A DNA stretch of 64,000 nt from Noviherbaspirillum cavernae (GTDB taxonomy: Bacteria > Pseudomonadota > Gammaproteobacteria > Burkholderiales > Burkholderiaceae_D): the NCBI RefSeq assembly GCF_003590875.1, contig NZ_QYUN01000003.1:620001-684000 (forward strand). The letters are read 5' to 3'. Numbering within the stretch: position 1 is the first letter of the stretch; every line of letters begins with the position of its first letter. The translations under genes and the position numbers were made by a program. Of the stretch, positions 16,701 to 25,927 are shown piece by piece. Under the pieces are notes generated by a model. That model was not told where the DNA came from and ran no database searches. It saw only the letters and a program-made list of their open reading frames with translations.

Positions 16701-17885
16701 ATGAACAATCCAGTCAACACACAGCGCCGCACACTGATCGCTGCCGGCGTCGCCACTCTGGCAGGGGCATTGCCGTTGCGCGTTTTCGCTGCCGATCCGG
16801 TCCGGGTCGGATTGATCGTGCCGATGTCGGGGCCGTTTGCTTCCACCGGCAAGCAGATCGAAGCCGCGGTCAAGACGTACCAGAAACAGCATGGCGACAC
16901 CGTTGCGGGACGCAAGGTCGAGATTCTGCTCAAGGATGACGGCGGCATGTCGCCGGAAGTCACCAAGCGTCTTGCGCAGGAACTGATCTCGCGTGACAAG
17001 GTGCAGGTGCTGGCGGGATTCGGATTGACGCCGCTTGCGCTGGCCGCGGCACCGGTCGCGACGCAGGCGAAGACGCCGATGATCGTGATGGCTGCCGCGA
17101 CCTCCATCATTCCGCAGCGCTCGCCGTTCATCGTGCGCACCGGCTTCACGCTGCCGCAGGTGACGGCACCGATCGCCGAGTGGGCCGTCAAGCAGAAGAT
17201 CAAGAGCGCTGTCACCTTGGTCAGCGATTACGGTCCGGGTCTCGATGCGGAAAAGGTATTCATCAAACGCTTTACCGACGGTGGTGGCAAGGTGCTCGAG
17301 AGCATTCGCGTGCCGTTGCGCAATCCGGATTACGCCCCTTTCCTGCAGAAGGTCAAGGACCTCAAGCCGGAAGCCTTGTTCGTGTTTGTGCCGTCCGGCG
17401 AAGGCGCCGCCGTGCTGAAACAGTTCACCGATCGCGAGCTGGCGGACGCCGGCATCCGCCTGATCTGCACCGGCGATGTGCTGGATGATGATTTGATGCC
17501 GAGCATCGGCCCGGCCGCGGTCGGCGTCGTCAGCAGCCATCACTATTCCGCTGCCCATGTCTCGCCCGAGAACAAGGCGTATGTCGAAGCCTTCATGAAG
17601 GGCAGCGGCAACATGCGTCCGAACTTCCATTCGGTCGGCGCCTATGACGGCATGCACCTGCTGTACGAAGCGCTGAAGAAAACCGGCGGCGATCCGTCCG
17701 GCGAGAAGCTGCTCGAAGCGATGAAGGGCATGGTGTGGACCAGCGTGCGCGGTCCGGTCTCGATCGATCCGGCGACGCGCGACATCGTGCAGAACGTCTA
17801 CATCCGCAAGGCCGAGGTCAAGGGCGATGGCGTGTACAACGTCGAGTTCGACAAGGTCGAGAAGTTCAAGGATCCGGGAGTCTGA
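16701..17885 (+). CDS. ABC transporter substrate-binding protein, branched-chain amino acid type
   Basis: A 394-residue periplasmic binding protein (Peripla_BP_6 type). The N-terminus QRRTLIAAGVATLAGALPLRVFA is a twin-arginine-like signal with cleavage near AFA-type FAA/D. The start at 16701 has GAGGAG at ideal spacing. Core motifs include VRVGLIVPMSGPFASTGKQIE and FVFVPSGEGAAVLKQF. In catabolic clusters this family carries aromatic acids as well as amino acids. No permease or ATPase gene accompanies it, so it may feed the Liv-type transporter encoded at 47431-50801. Confidence 0.88.
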   Translation: MNNPVNTQRRTLIAAGVATLAGALPLRVFAADPVRVGLIVPMSGPFASTGKQIEAAVKTYQKQHGDTVAGRKVEILLKDDGGMSPEVTKRLAQELISRDKVQVLAGFGLTPLALAAAPVATQAKTPMIVMAAATSIIPQRSPFIVRTGFTLPQVTAPIAEWAVKQKIKSAVTLVSDYGPGLDAEKVFIKRFTDGGGKVLESIRVPLRNPDYAPFLQKVKDLKPEALFVFVPSGEGAAVLKQFTDRELADAGIRLICTGDVLDDDLMPSIGPAAVGVVSSHHYSAAHVSPENKAYVEAFMKGSGNMRPNFHSVGAYDGMHLLYEALKKTGGDPSGEKLLEAMKGMVWTSVRGPVSIDPATRDIVQNVYIRKAEVKGDGVYNVEFDKVEKFKDPGV

Positions 17886-17975
17886 TCGTCTGATCGGATA
17901 AATCCGTCGTGAAGGGAAGAGTGTGCTGCAAGCGCGGGAGGGACTTGCACACGCTTTTTCCTGCAATGTTCATAA

Positions 17976-18242
17976 GAGCGTCTACCAAAATGATTCTGAG
18001 GGTGTTGCGCCCCTTGCAGGGCGCACCTTGGCTGGCAAGCCAAGGCTGCTACGCAGGCGCAAAGCATGCTTTGCGAATCCCCTGCTTCGCCCTTGCCGTA
18101 CAGACGTACTGTCTGCGGCGGCGCCCTTGCAGGGCGCGCACTGGCTTGCATGCCAGTGCCGTTTCGCAGGCGGGCAGCAGACTGCCCGAATTCCCTGCTC
18201 AACCCTACTCAGAACCGCTTCGCTTCATTTTGTTAGACGCTC
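17976..18242. mobile_element. MITE-like palindrome-rich element (267 bp)
   Basis: The ends are inverted: the left end reads GAGCGTCTACCAAAATGA and the complement of the right end GAGCGTCTAACAAAATGA. Both are flanked by TAA (17973-17975 and 18243-18245), a likely 3-bp target duplication. The inside has no gene but many dyads: GCGCCCCTTGCAGGGCGC-type, CCTTGGCTGGCAAGCCAAGG, CGCAAAGCATGCTTTGCG, CACTGGCTTGCATGCCAGTG and CGGGCAG/CTGCCCG. The short terminal repeats plus 3-bp duplication suggest a non-autonomous relative of an IS5-like element. It separates the binding-protein gene from vanA. Confidence 0.7.
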
Positions 18243-18305
18243 TAAGTGGTTTGCAGTCATCAGCGTTGTGCGCTGAATCATCAAAGCTATTCCCTGGAGA
18301 TCGTC

Positions 18306-19367
18306 ATGTTCCCGAAAAATACCTGGTACGTCGCCTGTACCCCCGATGAAATCGCCGACAAGCCGCTCGGCCGTCAGATCTGTGGCGAGAAGATCGTGTT
18401 CTATCGCGCCGGCGACGGCAAAGTTGCGGCGCTGGAGGATTTCTGTCCGCATCGCGGCGCGCCGCTGTCGCTGGGCTTCGTGCGCGACGGCGATCTGGTG
18501 TGCGGCTACCACGGTTTGCAGATGGGATGCGACGGCAAGACGGTCGCGATGCCGGGGCAGCGCGTGCGCGGCTTCCCGTGCATCCGCAGCTATGCGGTGG
18601 AGGAGCGTTACGGCTTCATCTGGATCTGGCCGGGCGACAAGGAGCTCGCCGATCCGGCCCTGATCCATCATCTCGAATGGGCGGTGAGCCCGGAATGGGC
18701 CTACGGCGGCGGGCTGTACCACATCAACTGCGAATATCGCCTGATGATCGACAACCTGATGGATTTGACGCATGAAACCTACGTGCATTCCACCAGCATC
18801 GGGCAAAAGGAAATCGACGAAGCGCCGGTATCGACCCGGACCGAAGGCGACACCGTGATCACCAGTCGCTTCATGGAAAACATCAGCGCGCCGCCATTCT
18901 GGGCGATGGCATTGCGCGCCAATGGCTTGCCGGACGACCAGCCGGTCGATCGCTGGCAGATCTGCCACTTCACACCGCCTTCGCATGTGCTGATCGAAGT
19001 CGGCGTCGCGCTGGCAGGCAAGGGCGGTTATCACGCCGCACCCGAGTTCAAGGCGTCGAGCATCGTGGTGGACTTCATCACGCCGGAAACCGATACCTCG
19101 CACTGGTACTTCTGGGGCATGGCGCGCAATTTCCGTCCGGGCGACCCGGAGCTGACGGTGCAGATCCGCGAAGGCCAGGGCAAGATCTTCGGCGAGGATC
19201 GCGAGATGCTCGAACGGCAGCAAAGGAATTTGCTCGAACACCCGCAGCGCAAGCTGCTGATGCTCAACATCGACGCCGGCGGCGTGCAGTCACGCCGTGT
19301 GCTGGACCGGCTGATGATGCAGGAGCGCGAAGCGGAACAGGCACGGCAGGCAACACGCATTGCCTGA
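18306..19367 (+). CDS. vanA: Vanillate O-demethylase-type Rieske oxygenase, large subunit
   Basis: A 353-residue single-component oxygenase. The Rieske [2Fe-2S] ligands are CPHRG (47-51) and CGYHG (66-70). The mononuclear iron site lies in NLMDLTHETYVH (about 150-161, Asp153, His156, His161). Length and N-terminus (MFPKNTWYVACTPDEI) fit VanA, which demethylates vanillate to protocatechuate with formaldehyde release. Related enzymes act on other methoxy- or hydroxybenzoates, so the substrate is not certain. Its reductase follows after 33 bases. The upstream MITE-like element probably carries or displaces its promoter. Confidence 0.85.
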   Translation: MFPKNTWYVACTPDEIADKPLGRQICGEKIVFYRAGDGKVAALEDFCPHRGAPLSLGFVRDGDLVCGYHGLQMGCDGKTVAMPGQRVRGFPCIRSYAVEERYGFIWIWPGDKELADPALIHHLEWAVSPEWAYGGGLYHINCEYRLMIDNLMDLTHETYVHSTSIGQKEIDEAPVSTRTEGDTVITSRFMENISAPPFWAMALRANGLPDDQPVDRWQICHFTPPSHVLIEVGVALAGKGGYHAAPEFKASSIVVDFITPETDTSHWYFWGMARNFRPGDPELTVQIREGQGKIFGEDREMLERQQRNLLEHPQRKLLMLNIDAGGVQSRRVLDRLMMQEREAEQARQATRIA

Positions 19368-19400
19368 GTGCGACAGACATTACATTTTTTCGGCAGTTCG

Positions 19401-20357
19401 ATGAATACGATAGACGTCAAGGTGGTGAGCAAGTCCAGGGAAGCGGAAGACATCTTCAGCTTCGAGTTGGCGGCGGCAGGCGGCGCGGCATTGCCTGCGT
19501 TTAACGCGGGTGCGCATATCGATGTCCATGTCGGCGGCGGCGTGGTGCGGCAGTATTCGCTGTGCAACGATGCGGAAGAGAAGCATCGCTATCGCATCGC
19601 CGTGCTGCGCGATCCGAAGTCGCGCGGCGGCTCGATCGCCATGCATGACCGCATCCATGCAGGCGATGTGATCAGGATCAGCGCGCCGAGGAATCATTTT
19701 CCGCTGCAGCAGGCCGAACGCAGTCTGCTGTTCGCCGGCGGCATCGGCATCACGCCGATCCTGTGCATGGCGGCGCAACTCGCGCGGCAGGGTGCGGATT
19801 TCGAGATGCACTACTGCACCCGCTCGCGCGAACGCACCGCGTTTCTCGAACTCATGGGCGCATCTCCCTATGCAGACCGTGTGCATCTTCATTTCGATGA
19901 CGGACCGCCCGAACAGAAGCTCGATCTGCCGGCCGTGCTGGGTACTGCCGACGCCGGCAAGCACCTGTATGTCTGCGGGCCGACGGGTTTCATCGATTAT
20001 GTGACCGGCACAGCCAGGCAGAGCGGCTGGGGCAAGGAGCAGATCCATCTCGAGTATTTCGGCGCGGCGCAGCAGGGCACGTCCGGAGACGCCACCTTCG
20101 AAGTGAAGATCGCCAGCACCGGCCAGTGCTTTGAAGTGCCTGCCGACAAGACCGTGTTCAGCGTGCTTGACGAAAACGGCATCGCGATCCCGGTGTCATG
20201 CGAGCAGGGCGTGTGCGGCACCTGCATCACGCGCGTGCTGGACGGCGTGCCCGATCACCGGGACCTGTATTTCACCGACGAGGAGAAGGCGAAGAACGAC
20301 CAGTTCACGCCGTGCTGTTCGCGGGCGAGGAGCAGGACGCTGGTGCTGGATCTTTGA
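19401..20357 (+). CDS. vanB: VanB-type ferredoxin reductase (PDR family)
   Basis: A 318-residue phthalate-dioxygenase-reductase-type protein. An N-terminal flavin domain (RQYSLCND near 54-61) is followed by a pyridine-nucleotide domain (FAGGIGITPILCMA; YVCGPTGF). The C-terminal plant-type [2Fe-2S] domain has CEQGVCGTC and a distal Cys in TPCCSR. It passes electrons from NAD(P)H to the adjacent Rieske oxygenase. The pair forms a complete two-component O-demethylase or hydroxylase. The start at 19401 is the first ATG after vanA, although no clear ribosome-binding site precedes it. Confidence 0.88.
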   Translation: MNTIDVKVVSKSREAEDIFSFELAAAGGAALPAFNAGAHIDVHVGGGVVRQYSLCNDAEEKHRYRIAVLRDPKSRGGSIAMHDRIHAGDVIRISAPRNHFPLQQAERSLLFAGGIGITPILCMAAQLARQGADFEMHYCTRSRERTAFLELMGASPYADRVHLHFDDGPPEQKLDLPAVLGTADAGKHLYVCGPTGFIDYVTGTARQSGWGKEQIHLEYFGAAQQGTSGDATFEVKIASTGQCFEVPADKTVFSVLDENGIAIPVSCEQGVCGTCITRVLDGVPDHRDLYFTDEEKAKNDQFTPCCSRARSRTLVLDL

Positions 20358-20528
20358 ACGGGCTGCGCACGCGTTATCCATCCCTGGCAGGTCGGGGAAG
20401 AACGCGCTGAGCCGGTCGTGTCGAGGCAGCCTTGATGTGCCACCCTGCCTCGACAGGCAGGCCGCGTTGCCCGGTTCCTGCGCCTGCCCCACCAGTTGCA
20501 GGGGCGGCACCGAACACCGCAGGCTGGG

Positions 20529-22178
20529 CTATGCGCGCATGCGGGATTTCCCGCTCATGTGCTCGAACGGGATGCTGTATTTCTTCAGCGTCGCGCGATA
20601 CAGGTTCGACAAGGATTCCAGACGCGGATGGGCCGGGTTCAGGCGGCGCGCGTTTTCGACAAGCCGGTGCGCCTGCGTCCCCAGTTCGTCGTCCCATCCG
20701 GTGCGGTCGATGCATGTCAGCACAGTGACGGCGGCACTGTGCACCACGTCGGGATTGTCCGACATCTTGTGCGCGGCGTGCGTCACGAGTTCGACCGCGC
20801 CGCGATAATCGCCCTGCCCGAGCCTGTCTTCGCAGGCCGCGGCCAGATCGGCCACCTGCTGCCGGCTTTTCTGCGCCAGACTGTCGCTCAGATCCTTGCA
20901 ACCGGCCCGCTCCAGCAATGCGACGGCTTTGGCCATGGCCGCATCGTCCGCGGCATTGTTCATCACGTCGAGCATGACCGTTGCCGCGCTGTCTTCCATG
21001 CCGTTGTTCAGGCAGCTTTGCGCCAGCACCATTTTCACCTCGTTCGACAAGCCGGCATTGCCGCTGCACGCGTCGACCGCGGCGGCAAGCTGTTCCAATG
21101 CGCTCTCGGTTTCGCTTTTGAATTCATGGATCAAGGCGGAGGAAATGGCGCCGCAAGCCTCGGTCTTCTTGAAGTCGCTCAGGGATTTTCCGAGCTCGCG
21201 CACGATTGCAGCGGCCTGATGCACGTTGCCTTTTCCAAGCAGGGCCTGCACCAGATGAACATAGTCTTCCGGGTCGCGGAAGCGGGAGTGGCGCACCTTG
21301 CCGATCACGTCCTGAAACGCCGCCAGCGCGGTGTCGATGTCGCCGGTTTCCAGCGCCAGCCGGCCGAGCTTGCGCAGGCGTCGCACCGTGTGCGGCGACA
21401 GTGCGACCGCATTCATCAACACCTGTTTTGCCTCCGGCAGGCGTCCGCCTGCCTCGAGTACCCTGGCCAGATAGTCATAGGCATCCCACAGCTTGCCGTT
21501 TTCCCGCAACAGCCTGGTCAGGAGTTCCTCGGCTTCGCCGAGACGGTTCTGCATGCACCATGCCTTGGCCAGGCCAAGATGCGCCCACTCGACAGCCCGC
21601 GTTTCGGCCAGTTGACCGTAGATGGATTCGGCTTGTGCCGGCTGTCCCTGGCGCAGGTGCAGGTCGGCGCGCAGAAACCGGAAGTCGAGCGCATATGCCG
21701 GCGAGATCGATTCACCCCGCTCGCAGCACAGGATCGCTTCCTGCAGGTCGCCGTGCTCCATCGCCCGGTACGCCGGGATGAAGGCCGCCCGCTTTTCCAG
21801 CGCGCGGCCCACCCGCTGCAGCAAGGCCCCGGCGGTAAACGGCTTGAGCAGGTATTCGGTCGGCGCCAGTTCCACCGTGCTGATCACCTTGCTCTGGCTG
21901 CGTTCGCCGGTGACCATCAGGAACAGGGTCGTCAGGGGAAGCAGGCGATGCTGGCGCAGGTCTTCCAGAAGTTGCTGACCGTCCTGCCCTTCGGACAAAT
22001 CGAATTCGCACAGGATGATGTCGAAGGATTCTTTCTGCAGCATGGCGATGGCGGTGCTGGCCCGCATCACATGGCTGATGCGTGTGATCCCGCATTGCGT
22101 GAAGATGTTGTGCAGGCTGGTCCGCACATTCGTGCTGGGCTCGATGAACATGACAGTCAGGTTGCTAATTTCGTCCAT
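20529..22178 (-). CDS. Response-regulator receiver protein with TPR repeats
   Basis: A 549-residue protein. Residues 1-125 form a CheY-like receiver (LTVMFIEPSTNVRTSL; phospho-acceptor candidate in IILCEFDLSEGQDG; LLKPFTAG carries the conserved Lys). The rest is an array of TPR-like helical repeats (about 135-500). No DNA-binding or enzymatic output domain is seen. TPR-receiver proteins usually act through protein contacts. The start at 22178 replaces an upstream TTG. The neighbouring PAS protein points the same way, but no histidine kinase is in the window. Confidence 0.82.
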   Translation of the reverse strand: MDEISNLTVMFIEPSTNVRTSLHNIFTQCGITRISHVMRASTAIAMLQKESFDIILCEFDLSEGQDGQQLLEDLRQHRLLPLTTLFLMVTGERSQSKVISTVELAPTEYLLKPFTAGALLQRVGRALEKRAAFIPAYRAMEHGDLQEAILCCERGESISPAYALDFRFLRADLHLRQGQPAQAESIYGQLAETRAVEWAHLGLAKAWCMQNRLGEAEELLTRLLRENGKLWDAYDYLARVLEAGGRLPEAKQVLMNAVALSPHTVRRLRKLGRLALETGDIDTALAAFQDVIGKVRHSRFRDPEDYVHLVQALLGKGNVHQAAAIVRELGKSLSDFKKTEACGAISSALIHEFKSETESALEQLAAAVDACSGNAGLSNEVKMVLAQSCLNNGMEDSAATVMLDVMNNAADDAAMAKAVALLERAGCKDLSDSLAQKSRQQVADLAAACEDRLGQGDYRGAVELVTHAAHKMSDNPDVVHSAAVTVLTCIDRTGWDDELGTQAHRLVENARRLNPAHPRLESLSNLYRATLKKYSIPFEHMSGKSRMRA

Positions 22179-22379
22179 GATCCAGGTCAGGTGCAAAAAC
22201 AGGGTAAAGAGACGTCGGCGATGGGCAAGGGTGCCGGCAAATATGACGACAGATTCTACTGTACCGCTGGCAATATGTTGCGCCTGACATTGAGCATGAC
22301 GGGAAAACCGCGGGCCATGCGGATGGCGCGACCGGAGTCAGTGTTGTCTATTATTCATGCAGCCTGCCCGCGGCGATGC

Positions 22380-22853
22380 TTAGCATCCCGGCTCAGGCAC
22401 CGCGTTCATCGGGAGCATGATGTGCCGCATGATGGTTTGGCCGTGACCCTGCGATTTGATGTATTCGTCCAGCATGCGCTCGGTGATGTCTTCGATGCGC
22501 CAGATGACCCGGTCATCGTGCGCCGCGTCGTTCAAGGGCTGAAGTTCGGCGCGCACCCAGAATGCTGTGCCGTCCTTGTGAACGGCCAGCAGGTTGCGCA
22601 GATGTGTCGGGGAATATCCCGTCGATGGCGTCTGCCATGCGGCGTTGCCATTCGCACTGCGGGGGAAGAGCGCCGTCAGGTGCAGGCCGCTCAGCTCCTC
22701 GCGTTCGTAACCGAAGATGGTCGCGAGTTTCCGGTTGCAGTGGTCCACGCTGCCGCGGCGCACCAGCATGCATGCGAGCTCATCGCCGGAACGGACGTCT
22801 TCCGGCACGCATGCGTGCGGCGGTTCTGCGAATGTGCTTGCCATGTCTGCCAT
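22380..22853 (-). CDS. PAS-domain protein
   Basis: A 157-residue single-domain protein. Residues about 25-130 form a PAS fold (VDHCNRKLATIFGYEREELSGLHLTALFPR, then GTAFWVRAELQPLND and VIWRIEDITER, the PAC-type end). No output domain follows, so it may be a stand-alone sensor or adaptor for the receiver-TPR protein encoded next to it. A 201-base gap separates the two. The ligand is unknown; no heme or flavin motif is obvious. Confidence 0.78.
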   Translation of the reverse strand: MADMASTFAEPPHACVPEDVRSGDELACMLVRRGSVDHCNRKLATIFGYEREELSGLHLTALFPRSANGNAAWQTPSTGYSPTHLRNLLAVHKDGTAFWVRAELQPLNDAAHDDRVIWRIEDITERMLDEYIKSQGHGQTIMRHIMLPMNAVPEPGC

Positions 22854-22934
22854 CTCGGTCGGGTTGTTTCCCCATGAGTGGCTGGAACGGGGGCGTGGGT
22901 TCCCCGAGGGCTGCCGGCAGGCGGCACGGCGCGG

Positions 22935-24608
22935 CTACCGGTTCGCCGGGCGCAATTCGCGGCGCAGGATCTTGCCGACATTCGACTTCGGCAGCGTGTC
23001 GACGAACTCGATGAACTTCGGCCGCTTGTAGCCGGTCAGCCTGGCCTTGCACAACGCCATCAGCTCGTTCGCGCTCAGCGCCGGGTCCTTCCTGATGACG
23101 AACAGCTTGACCGCTTCGCCGGAATGCGGGTCGGGCACGCCGACGGCGGCCGATTCGAACACGCCGGGATGGGCCGCAACGACGTCCTCGATCTCGTTCG
23201 GATAGACATTGAAGCCGGACACCAGGATCATGTCCTTTTTGCGGTCGACGATGCGGATGAAGCCCTGCTCGTTCATCACGCCGATATCGCCGGAGCGGAA
23301 GAAGCCGTCCGGCGTCATGGCCTTCGCGGTTTCATCCGGGCGGTTCCAGTAGCCGGCCATCACCTGCGGACCGCGAATGCAGATTTCGCCTTCGGCGCCA
23401 TTGGCGACTGCGCGGCCGTCATCGTCGAGGATCGCGATGTCGGTGTCGGGAAGCGGCAAGCCGATGGTGCCGGTGAATTCCTTCATGTCCGGCAGATTGC
23501 TGGTGACGACCGGCGAGGTCTCAGACAGGCCATAGCCTTCGCAGATCGGCACGCCGGTCGCCGCAACCCAGCGCTCGGCGACCGCGCGCTGCACGGCCAT
23601 GCCGCCACCATTGCACAGGACCAGCGTCGAGAAATCGAGGCTGGCGAAATCGGGATGATTGAGCAGGCCGTTGTACAGCGTGTTGATCGCGGGCAGGATG
23701 TTGAACGGATACTTGCGCAGCGTGGCGATGAAGCCCTTGATGTCGCGCGGATCGGTGATCAGGATGTTGGCCGCGCCCCGGCGCATGCCCAGGAGCGCGC
23801 ACGCGGTCAGCGAGTAGACATGGTAGAGCGGCAGCGCGCACACGAAATGCAGATGCTCGACGCCGCTGCGCTCCAGCACCGGCGCGACCCAGGCCTCGAC
23901 CTGGAGAATGTTGGCGACCAGGTTGCGGTGCGTGAGCATCGCGCCCTTCGATACGCCGGTCGTGCCGCCGGTGTATTGCAGGATGGCGAGATCGTGCGGG
24001 GCGATGTCGGGCTTGCGGTAGCGCAGGCGTTCGCCCTGCGACAGCGCGGCGGTGAGGCGTGTCGCCTGCGGCAGGGAATATGCGGGCACCATCTTGCGCA
24101 CATGGCGCACGGCGAGATTGACCAGCGTGCCCTTGATCGGACCGAGGAAGTCGCCGAGGCGCGCGATCAGCACATGCCGGATCTGCGTCTTTGCAAGCAC
24201 CTTCTCGACCGTGGCCGCCATGTTTTCCAGCACGATGATGGCAGTCGCGCCGCTGTCGTTCAACTGGTGCTCGAGCTCGCGCGGGGTATACATCGGATTG
24301 ACGTTGATCACGACGCCGCCTGCGCGCAGCACGCCGGTCAGCGCGACCGGGTAGGCGAGGCAGTTCGGCAGCATGATGGCGATCCGCGCCCCCTGGTCGA
24401 GTCCGCGATCCTGCAGCCATGCAGCCAGATTGCGGGACAGCAGTTCAAGATGGCCGTAGTCCAGATGGCGGCCCATGCTGATGAATGCGGTGCGCGACTC
24501 GAAGCGGCGGAACGATTCCTCAAACAATTCCGGCAGCGATTGATAGCGTGCCGGATCGATTTCGGCGGGCACCTCGGCGGGATATTGCGTCAGCCATGGC
24601 TTGTTCAT
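22935..24608 (-). CDS. fadD: Long-chain fatty acid-CoA ligase (FadD-type)
   Basis: A 557-residue adenylate-forming enzyme. Signature motifs are YTGGTTGVSKGAMLTH (P-loop), EGYGLSETSP (A5), GEICIRGPQVMAGYWNRPDET, FFRSGDIG and the C-terminal KSNVGKILRREL with the catalytic Lys. The N-terminus NKPWLTQYPAEVPAEI is typical of FadD in Burkholderiales. The start at 24608 has a GGAGGAGA ribosome-binding site. It converts fatty or possibly aryl-alkanoic acids to CoA thioesters at the inner membrane. It lies opposite to the vanAB genes and is probably housekeeping. Confidence 0.85.
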   Translation of the reverse strand: MNKPWLTQYPAEVPAEIDPARYQSLPELFEESFRRFESRTAFISMGRHLDYGHLELLSRNLAAWLQDRGLDQGARIAIMLPNCLAYPVALTGVLRAGGVVINVNPMYTPRELEHQLNDSGATAIIVLENMAATVEKVLAKTQIRHVLIARLGDFLGPIKGTLVNLAVRHVRKMVPAYSLPQATRLTAALSQGERLRYRKPDIAPHDLAILQYTGGTTGVSKGAMLTHRNLVANILQVEAWVAPVLERSGVEHLHFVCALPLYHVYSLTACALLGMRRGAANILITDPRDIKGFIATLRKYPFNILPAINTLYNGLLNHPDFASLDFSTLVLCNGGGMAVQRAVAERWVAATGVPICEGYGLSETSPVVTSNLPDMKEFTGTIGLPLPDTDIAILDDDGRAVANGAEGEICIRGPQVMAGYWNRPDETAKAMTPDGFFRSGDIGVMNEQGFIRIVDRKKDMILVSGFNVYPNEIEDVVAAHPGVFESAAVGVPDPHSGEAVKLFVIRKDPALSANELMALCKARLTGYKRPKFIEFVDTLPKSNVGKILRRELRPANR

Positions 24609-24728
24609 CTCACGTCTCCTCCGGGCTGGTTGAACGATGGCGCATCGTTCAACCGCCTGCAAATACGACAACCGCTGCGGCTTGTAGTTTTCTTTGACTG
24701 CCGGCTGCGGTTCGCGAAGTCATAAAAA

Positions 24729-24754
24729 ATGCCAGTCAGCTGAACTGACTGGCA
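24729..24754 (-). terminator. Intrinsic terminator for minus-strand transcription
   Basis: The perfect stem ATGCCAGTCAG/CTGACTGGCAT with a short loop is followed, on the minus strand, by a run of six T. It lies about 215 bases beyond the DUF808 gene and 120 bases before the fadD start, so it probably ends the DUF808 transcript and insulates fadD. Confidence 0.75.
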
Positions 24755-24970
24755 TCCCTGGAAATTCCTGTTATCTGCATCACATCATTTGCCGGTGTCG
24801 TCGCGCATTGTCGAACGCACCATGCCGGTACTGTGTCCGCACCATTTCGTCGCGAATTCTAGGCGGGGCGCATCACGCAGACAAGCGCGAAAGCGGCAAG
24901 AGGGTATTCCGGAAGCGGCAACAATCGGTTCGGCCGCCCGCCTGCATGCGGGCAGCGCGGAGCGGACGGT

Positions 24971-25927
24971 TCAGGTAGAGGCCTTGCGCGTCGCGAAGAG
25001 GCGGCCAGCAAGGCTGACGCCGATGAGCGCAATTGCCCCGGCCACGATGCCGGTTGCGATCGACAGCAAGACGGGCGTTAACCATTCCAGCACGGGCCCG
25101 ATGTATGGAACCGTGCCGGCGGCATGCGCCATGTGCTCGATCGGCGCATGCGCGGCGGGAATGCCGTGGGTCAGGATGCCGCCGCCCACCGTAAACATGG
25201 CAATCGTGCCGATCACGGACAGGCTTTTCATCAGGTGAGGTGCTGCGCGCAGCATCGCTTCGCCGGTGCGGCGCACCGTGCGCCGCCACAGGCTGTCGCC
25301 GCCCTTTTTGCTGAGATAGAGTCCGGCGTCGTCCAGCTTGACGATGCCGGCCACCGCGCCATAGACGCCGACGGTCATGACGACGGCCACGGTCGACAGC
25401 ACCGCGACCTGGGTCGTGAACGGGGCGCTGGCGACCGTGCCCAGCGTGATGGCGACGATTTCAGCGGACAGGATGAAGTCGGTACGGACCGCGCCCCGAA
25501 TCTTGTCGCTTTCGTAGGCGGCCACGTCGACCGCCGGATCAGACAGGGCGTTCACGAGGTCGGCGTGGCGCGCACTGTCCTCTTCCTTCGTGTGCAGCAG
25601 CTTGTGCGCGACCTTTTCGACGCCTTCATAGCAGAGGAACACGCCACCCACCATCAGGAGCGGCGTCACCGCCCACGGCGCAAAGGCGCTGATGGCCAGT
25701 GCCGCCGGCACCAGGATCACCTTGTTTTTGGTCGAGCCCTTGGCCACTGCCCATACGACCGGCAATTCGCGGTCGGCCCGGACGCCGGCCACCTGCTGCG
25801 CATTGAGGGCCAGATCGTCGCCGAGCACGCCGGCGGTTTTCTTTGCCGCGACCTTGGTCAGCACAGCCACATCGTCCAGCACGGTGGCGATGTCATCAAG
25901 CAGGGTCAACAGGCTGGCGCCGGCCAT
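24971..25927 (-). CDS. DUF808 (YedI-like) inner-membrane protein
   Basis: A 318-residue membrane protein starting [46 protein letters not shown], the hallmark N-terminus of the DUF808/YedI family. Five or more hydrophobic segments follow (about 85-105, 165-190, 195-215, 250-270, 285-305). The start at 25927 has GGAG nine bases upstream; the open frame runs further but is not supported. The family's function is not established. It is divergent from the transporter operon beginning at 26477. Confidence 0.85.
   Translation of the reverse strand: MAGASLLTLLDDIATVLDDVAVLTKVAAKKTAGVLGDDLALNAQQVAGVRADRELPVVWAVAKGSTKNKVILVPAALAISAFAPWAVTPLLMVGGVFLCYEGVEKVAHKLLHTKEEDSARHADLVNALSDPAVDVAAYESDKIRGAVRTDFILSAEIVAITLGTVASAPFTTQVAVLSTVAVVMTVGVYGAVAGIVKLDDAGLYLSKKGGDSLWRRTVRRTGEAMLRAAPHLMKSLSVIGTIAMFTVGGGILTHGIPAAHAPIEHMAHAAGTVPYIGPVLEWLTPVLLSIATGIVAGAIALIGVSLAGRLFATRKAST

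Noticed and set aside
15708..17966. 752-residue minus-strand protein
   Set aside because: Antisense shadow of the GntR and binding-protein genes; composition is His/Arg-rich and unlike a protein.
20496..24725. Long plus-strand open frames of 793 and 615 residues
   Set aside because: Antisense to the receiver-TPR, PAS and fadD genes, which have clear family motifs.
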